From Kaistia defluvii (lineage in GTDB: Bacteria; Pseudomonadota; Alphaproteobacteria; Rhizobiales; Kaistiaceae): a DNA stretch of 64,000 nt. Below the pieces are notes generated by a model. It did not search any database and had not been told where the DNA came from. It was given only the letters and a program-made list of their open reading frames with translations. Position numbers and translations under genes: made by a program. Below are positions 60,245-64,000 of this stretch, piece by piece. The DNA lies in NCBI RefSeq assembly GCF_040548815.1, contig NZ_JBEPSM010000002.1, forward strand, positions 62,001-126,000, given 5' to 3'. Numbering within the stretch: the first letter of the stretch is position 1; the number at the start of each line of letters is the position of its first letter.

Positions 60245-60664
60245 TCAGCGCGGCACCAGGCTTTCCAGCTCCGGCAGCAGGACGACGCTTTCCTGCTCGT
60301 TCGGATCGGTACGGGCGATGACCGCGACGCAGGGTTCGGTGCCCCGGTTGGCGGCGAGATGCGGCATGTCGGCGGGGATGTAGAACATCTCGCCGGCCTT
60401 GACGACGACATGGCTCTCCAGCCGCTCGCCGAACCAGGTCTCGGCCTCGCCGGCGATCACGTAGATCGCGGTCTCGTGGTGCTCATGCTTGTGGGCGCTG
60501 GCGCGGCCGCCGGGCGGGATGGTGAGCAGCACCATGCACAGGCCGGTCGAGCCGACCGACTGGGCGGAGATGCCCTCCAGATAGGAAAAGCCCTGCTTGC
60601 CGGCATAGGCCTCGTTGGGTCGGATGATCCGGCAGGTCGGCCGGGTCGCGGTCGTGGTGCTCAT
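60245..60664 (-). CDS. Cupin-domain protein on the opposite strand within the importer
   Basis: 139-aa single-domain cupin. The start at 60664 (MSTTTATRPTCRIIRPNEAYAGKQGFSYLEGIS) is preceded by GAGGGAAA. The barrel has the first cupin motif AHKHEHHETAIYVIAGEAETWFG with His and Glu ligands, and the second VKAGEMFYIPADMPHLAAN with the last His. The function may be enzymatic (isomerase or ring-opening) or regulatory in metabolism, but nothing specific can be read. It interrupts the plus-strand importer genes and has its own promoter region shared with the permease at 60733. Confidence 0.87.
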   Translation of the reverse strand: MSTTTATRPTCRIIRPNEAYAGKQGFSYLEGISAQSVGSTGLCMVLLTIPPGGRASAHKHEHHETAIYVIAGEAETWFGERLESHVVVKAGEMFYIPADMPHLAANRGTEPCVAVIARTDPNEQESVVLLPELESLVPR

Positions 60665-60732
60665 CTGGGTTTCCCTCGGCTGGCTGCGTCTTTGTCTCAT
60701 GGTAGCGCAAGATATGAGGAGGGGCTCGCGGC

Positions 60733-61665
60733 ATGACTACGCTCGCCGTCCCTGCACCCCGCCCGCTTAAGAAGCCCGGCCAGCTGTTTCCGGTGATGGT
60801 CGTCGTCGTCGCCATCCTCGCCATCTGGTATGTCGGCGCGTTTTTCCTGAATGCCCAGCTGGCGCGCGACGTCTTCGCCCGCCAGAAGGTCGAGCCGACC
60901 CTCAGCCAAATGATCGGCGCCACCTATTCGATGGAGCGGCCGCTACTGCCGGCGCCGCACCAGGTCGCGACCGAGCTCTGGAAGAGCACGACCGGCTACG
61001 CCATCAACTCGAAGCGCAGCCTCGTCTATCACGGCTGGGTGACGCTCTCGGCGACGCTCGCCGGCTTTGTCATCGGCACGCTGCTCGGCCTGCTGCTCGC
61101 CGTCGGCATCGTCCATGTCTCGAGCCTCGACAAGAGCCTGATGCCTTGGGTCGTCGCCTCGCAGACCATCCCCATTGTCGCGATTGCGCCGATGATCGTC
61201 GTGGTCGGCTACAACCTCATGAACGGCCAGCTCGGCCTCTCGACCGATACGTCGCGCTTCCTCGCCAAGGCGATGATCTCGACCTACCTGTCTTTCTTCC
61301 CGATCACGGTCGGCATGGTGAAGGGGCTGCGCTCTCCGGATCCGATGCATCTCGATCTGATGCGGACCTATTCGGCGACGGGCTGGCAGGCCTTCTGGAA
61401 GCTGCGCTTCCCGGCCTCGCTGCCTTACCTTTTCACCTCGATGCAGATCGCCATCGCGATCAGCCTGGTCGGCGCCATTGTCGGCGAGCTGCCGACCGGC
61501 GCGGCGGCGGGCCTCGGCGCGCGGCTGTTGGCCGGCTCGTATTATGGCCAGACGGTGCAGATCTGGGCGGCGCTTCTTGCCGCCTCGATCCTCGCCGCCG
61601 TGCTGGTGGCGATCGTCGGTTATGCCAACCGGCTCGTCGTGCGGCGCATGGGGATGGCGCGATGA
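60733..61665 (+). CDS. ABC transporter permease 1 (SsuC/TauC group)
   Basis: 310-aa permease. A cytoplasmic N-terminus is followed by a first helix (FPVMVVVVAILAIWYVGAFFL), a periplasmic loop, then the permease core (GWVTLSATLAGFVIGTLLGLLLAVGIV and onward). The ATPase loop reads MHLDLMRTYSATGWQAFWKLRFPASLPYLFTSMQIA. GGAGGGG precedes the ATG. It pairs with the permease at 61910. Confidence 0.9.
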   Translation: MTTLAVPAPRPLKKPGQLFPVMVVVVAILAIWYVGAFFLNAQLARDVFARQKVEPTLSQMIGATYSMERPLLPAPHQVATELWKSTTGYAINSKRSLVYHGWVTLSATLAGFVIGTLLGLLLAVGIVHVSSLDKSLMPWVVASQTIPIVAIAPMIVVVGYNLMNGQLGLSTDTSRFLAKAMISTYLSFFPITVGMVKGLRSPDPMHLDLMRTYSATGWQAFWKLRFPASLPYLFTSMQIAIAISLVGAIVGELPTGAAAGLGARLLAGSYYGQTVQIWAALLAASILAAVLVAIVGYANRLVVRRMGMAR

Positions 61666-61909
61666 ACGAGAGCCTCCGCAAAACCCGCGCAAGCAAGACC
61701 CTCACCCAACCCTCTCCCGCGGGCGGGAGAGGGCTTTTTCGAGCCGGACGGAGCGCGGATCGCTCCCTCGCCCGCTTGCGGGAGAGGGCGGGGGTGAGGG
61801 GCTTTCTTTCCTTCACCCAAGCCGCCCGCAAGTTCGAAGCAAGCAAGACCCTTACTCAAACCTCTGCCGCAAGTGGGCGAGGGCACTCTGAGCACGCGGA
61901 GGGCCGGTC
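61666..61909. repeat. Repeat cluster between the two permease genes
   Basis: Three units of the GGGAGAGGG-type repeat: CCCTCACCCAACCCTCTCCCGC to GCGGGAGAGGG (61700-61733), CTCCCTCGCCCGCTTGCGGGAGAGGGCGGGGGTGAGGGG (61763-61801), and a decayed unit (about 61846-61883). The stretch interrupts an operon that should yield two permeases in equal amounts. No gene seen. Confidence 0.75.
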
Positions 61910-63052
61910 ATGAGGGCCATGGGCGCCACCCACCAGCGCGGGCATCTCCAGCCCTGGATCGCCTTTCTCGGCCTGTTGGCGGCCGTCGGCCTGCCGCTGG
62001 ATTCCGCCGATGGCTGGCGTCTGCTGCCGCGGGAGGGCGCTTTCGGCTGGATCGTGATCCTTCTCCTGGCGGCCGCTGCCTATGCCGCGGTCAAGGCGGA
62101 GCGCAGCCCCGTCACCGCCATCCTGCTGGCGCTGGCCTCCTGCGCCGGCGCCTGGGCGGCGCTCGACATCCTCCCCGGCCTTGCCGGCCATACGGGGCCC
62201 GGCTTCTGGGCCTTGCTGCTCACGGCCTGGCTGCTCGCCTGGGCGCTGGTGTCGCAACTCGCCGCCATCAAGCCGCGCGCAGGCCCGGCCGGCTTCGCGC
62301 TCAAGCTCGCCATACCGCTGATCTTCGGCGCGTGGCTGCTGGTCTTCTGGCAGGTGATCGTCATCGCCCTCCAGGTGCCGTTCGTGCTGATCCCGCCACC
62401 CTCGGCGATCTGGAGCAAGCTGATCTCGTCGATCCCGATCCTTGCCGCCGATTTCCGCCAGACCTTCCTGAAGGCGGTGATCGCCGGCTATGTGCTCGGC
62501 TGTGGCTCCGGCTTTCTCGTCGCCATCCTGGTCGACCGCGTTCCCTTCCTGCAGCGCGGCCTGCTGCCGGTCGGCAATCTGGTCTCCGCGCTGCCGATCA
62601 TCGGCATCGCGCCGATCATGGTGATGTGGTTCGGCTTCGACTGGCCGTCCAAGGCGGCGGTGGTCGTGGTGGCGACCTTCTTCCCCATGCTGGTCAATAC
62701 CGTCACGGGCCTTGCCGCCTCGCAGCCGATGCAGCGCGACCTGATGCGCACCTATGCCGCGAATTATTGGCAGTCTCTCTTCAAGCTCCGGCTTCCCGAG
62801 GCGCTGCCCTTCATATTCAATGCACTCAAGATCAATTCGACACTCGCCCTGATCGCGGCCATCGTGGCCGAGTTCTTCGGAACGCCGATCGTGGGCATGG
62901 GATTCCGTATCTCCACCGAAGTCGGGCGCATGAACATCGACATGGTGTGGGCGGAAATCGCGGTGGCGGCGCTCGCCGGCTCCGTCTTCTACGGGGTGAT
63001 CGCGCTCATCGAGCGCGCCTCGACCTTCTGGCATCCGTCCTTCCGCACCTGA
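61910..63052 (+). CDS. ABC transporter permease 2 with extended N-terminal membrane domain
   Basis: 380-aa permease. GGAGGG precedes the ATG. The first 130 residues hold about four extra membrane segments (WIAFLGLLAAVGLPL, FGWIVILLLAAAAYAA, AILLALASCAGAWAALDIL, FWALLLTAWLLAWALVSQL) before the standard core (LIFGAWLLVFWQVIVIALQVPFVLIPPPSAIWSKL). The ATPase loop is MQRDLMRTYAANYWQSLFKLRLPEALPFIFNALKI. Such extended permeases occur with NMT1/THI5-type binding proteins, one of which follows. Confidence 0.9.
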   Translation: MRAMGATHQRGHLQPWIAFLGLLAAVGLPLDSADGWRLLPREGAFGWIVILLLAAAAYAAVKAERSPVTAILLALASCAGAWAALDILPGLAGHTGPGFWALLLTAWLLAWALVSQLAAIKPRAGPAGFALKLAIPLIFGAWLLVFWQVIVIALQVPFVLIPPPSAIWSKLISSIPILAADFRQTFLKAVIAGYVLGCGSGFLVAILVDRVPFLQRGLLPVGNLVSALPIIGIAPIMVMWFGFDWPSKAAVVVVATFFPMLVNTVTGLAASQPMQRDLMRTYAANYWQSLFKLRLPEALPFIFNALKINSTLALIAAIVAEFFGTPIVGMGFRISTEVGRMNIDMVWAEIAVAALAGSVFYGVIALIERASTFWHPSFRT

Positions 63053-63088
63053 GGGCGGGGCCAGCTAACGAAGAACCTGGAGGGGTCA

Positions 63089-64000
63089 ATGAAGAAGCTT
63101 ATGATTGGAGCGCTCGCGATCGCGGCGGGGCTCATGACCAGCGTCTCGGCCCATGCGGCCGATGCGTTGACGCTGCAGCTGAAATGGGTCCCGCAGGCCC
63201 AGTTCGCCGGCTACTATGTCGCCAAGGAGAAGGGCTTCTACGACGAGGAAGGCCTCGACGTGACGATCAAGCCGGGCGGTCCCGACATCGCCCCCGAGCA
63301 GGTGATCGCCGGCGGCGGCGCCGATATCATCACCACCTGGATGCCGGCGGCGCTGGCTTCCCGCGAAAAGGGCGTGCCGCTCGTCAACATCGCCCAGCCC
63401 TTCAAGAAGTCGGGCATGATGCTGACCTGCCGTAAGGAAACCGGCATCAAGTCGCCGGACGACTTCAAGGGCAAGACGCTCGGCGTCTGGTTCTTCGGCA
63501 ACGAATATCCCTTCCTCGCCTGGATGGCCAAGCTCGGCCTTTCGACCGAGGGCGGTCCCAACGGCGTCACCGTGCTGAAGCAGGGCTTCAACGTCGACCC
63601 GCTGATCCAGAAGCAGGCCGATTGCATCTCGACCATGACCTATAACGAGTTCGGCCAGGTGCTGGACGCGGGCATCCCGGAGAGCGAACTGATCGTCTTC
63701 AAATATGAGGACCAGGGCGTCGCGACGCTGGAAGACGGCCTCTATGTCATGGAAGACAAGCTGAAGGATCCGGCCTTCGTCGAGAAGATGGCGAAGTTCG
63801 TCCGCGCTTCGATGAAGGGCTGGGCCTATGCTCGCGACAATACCGACGAAGCCGCCAAGATCGTTCTGGAGAACGACGACACCGGCGCGCAGACCGAAGC
63901 CCACCAGAAGTTCATGATGGGCGAGGTCAACAAGCTGACCGAAGGCACGACCGGCGCGCTCGACGAAGCCGACTACAAGCGCACCGTCGCGACGCTGCTG
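63089..64000 (+). CDS. NMT1/THI5-type ABC substrate-binding protein (3' end beyond window)
   Basis: 304 codons visible, running off the window. GGAGGGG precedes the ATG. The Sec signal peptide is MKKLMIGALAIAAGLMTSVSAHAA. The mature start LTLQLKWVPQAQFAGYYVAKEKGFYDEEGLDVTIKPGGPDIAPEQVIAGGGADI is the NMT1/THI5 fold signature, as in binders of thiamine pyrimidine precursors and riboflavin. With the pyrimidine catabolic genes upstream, a pyrimidine, hydantoin or related ring compound is a reasonable ligand, but this is inference. Confidence 0.9.
   Translation, partial: MKKLMIGALAIAAGLMTSVSAHAADALTLQLKWVPQAQFAGYYVAKEKGFYDEEGLDVTIKPGGPDIAPEQVIAGGGADIITTWMPAALASREKGVPLVNIAQPFKKSGMMLTCRKETGIKSPDDFKGKTLGVWFFGNEYPFLAWMAKLGLSTEGGPNGVTVLKQGFNVDPLIQKQADCISTMTYNEFGQVLDAGIPESELIVFKYEDQGVATLEDGLYVMEDKLKDPAFVEKMAKFVRASMKGWAYARDNTDEAAKIVLENDDTGAQTEAHQKFMMGEVNKLTEGTTGALDEADYKRTVATLL

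Overview
The window is 64 kb of high-GC chromosomal DNA from an alphaproteobacterium, most likely in the Hyphomicrobiales (Rhizobiales). The main grounds are a PhyR-NepR-EcfG general stress response locus with an HWE-type histidine kinase, an imuA-imuB-dnaE2 mutagenesis cassette behind a GAAC-N7-GAAC LexA box, a RibB protein with a cysteine-free C-terminal domain, dense ABC importers, and the palindromic intergenic repeats common in this order. I cannot name the genus. I saw no rRNA, tRNA, CRISPR array, insertion sequence or prophage.

Left part (1-14.4 kb): the 3' end of a ligase/polymerase LigD gene; a minus-strand sugar ABC importer (Tat-exported binding protein and two permeases, no ATPase) next to a ribokinase-family kinase, a FucU/RbsD mutarotase and an IclR regulator; then a plus-strand run of a class III aminotransferase, a four-gene polar amino acid ABC importer and a beta-hydroxyacid dehydrogenase.

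Middle-left (14.4-28.4 kb): a mannose-1-phosphate guanylyltransferase and a Wzz/Wzc-like chain-length protein with degenerate ATPase motifs; a UvrD-type helicase behind a near-LexA box; a YafY/WYL regulator and a VOC protein sharing a duplicated operator; the SOS cassette imuA-imuB-dnaE2; a small Dabb-domain protein.

Middle-right (28.7-38.8 kb): a tetR-MFP-RND efflux operon; a kinase (APH fold) translationally coupled to an enolase paralogue with two changed active-site residues; an SDR dehydrogenase; and ribBX.

General stress response island (38.8-44.3 kb): DUF1328 gene, ecfG, nepR, phyR, csbD-like gene, HWE kinase, a holin-X/YqjE-like gene, a DUF883/YqjD-like gene and an unknown 88-aa gene. 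Five promoter-like sites fit GGAAC-N16-C(G/A)TT. They stand before nepR-ecfG, phyR, the DUF1328 gene, the csbD-like gene and the 88-aa/DUF883/holin operon, so the regulators appear to sit among their own targets.

Right part (44.4-64 kb): a PotABCD-like importer, then what looks like a complete reductive pyrimidine (uracil/thymine) degradation region. PreT/PreA reduce the base, dihydropyrimidinase opens the ring, beta-ureidopropionase releases the beta-amino acid, an omega-aminotransferase makes the semialdehyde and a CoA-acylating semialdehyde dehydrogenase finishes. A RutR-like TetR regulator, an XRE-cupin regulator and a NMT1/THI5-type ABC importer (ATPase, two permeases, binding protein cut by the window edge) accompany it. 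A RutR-box-like palindrome lies upstream of preT.
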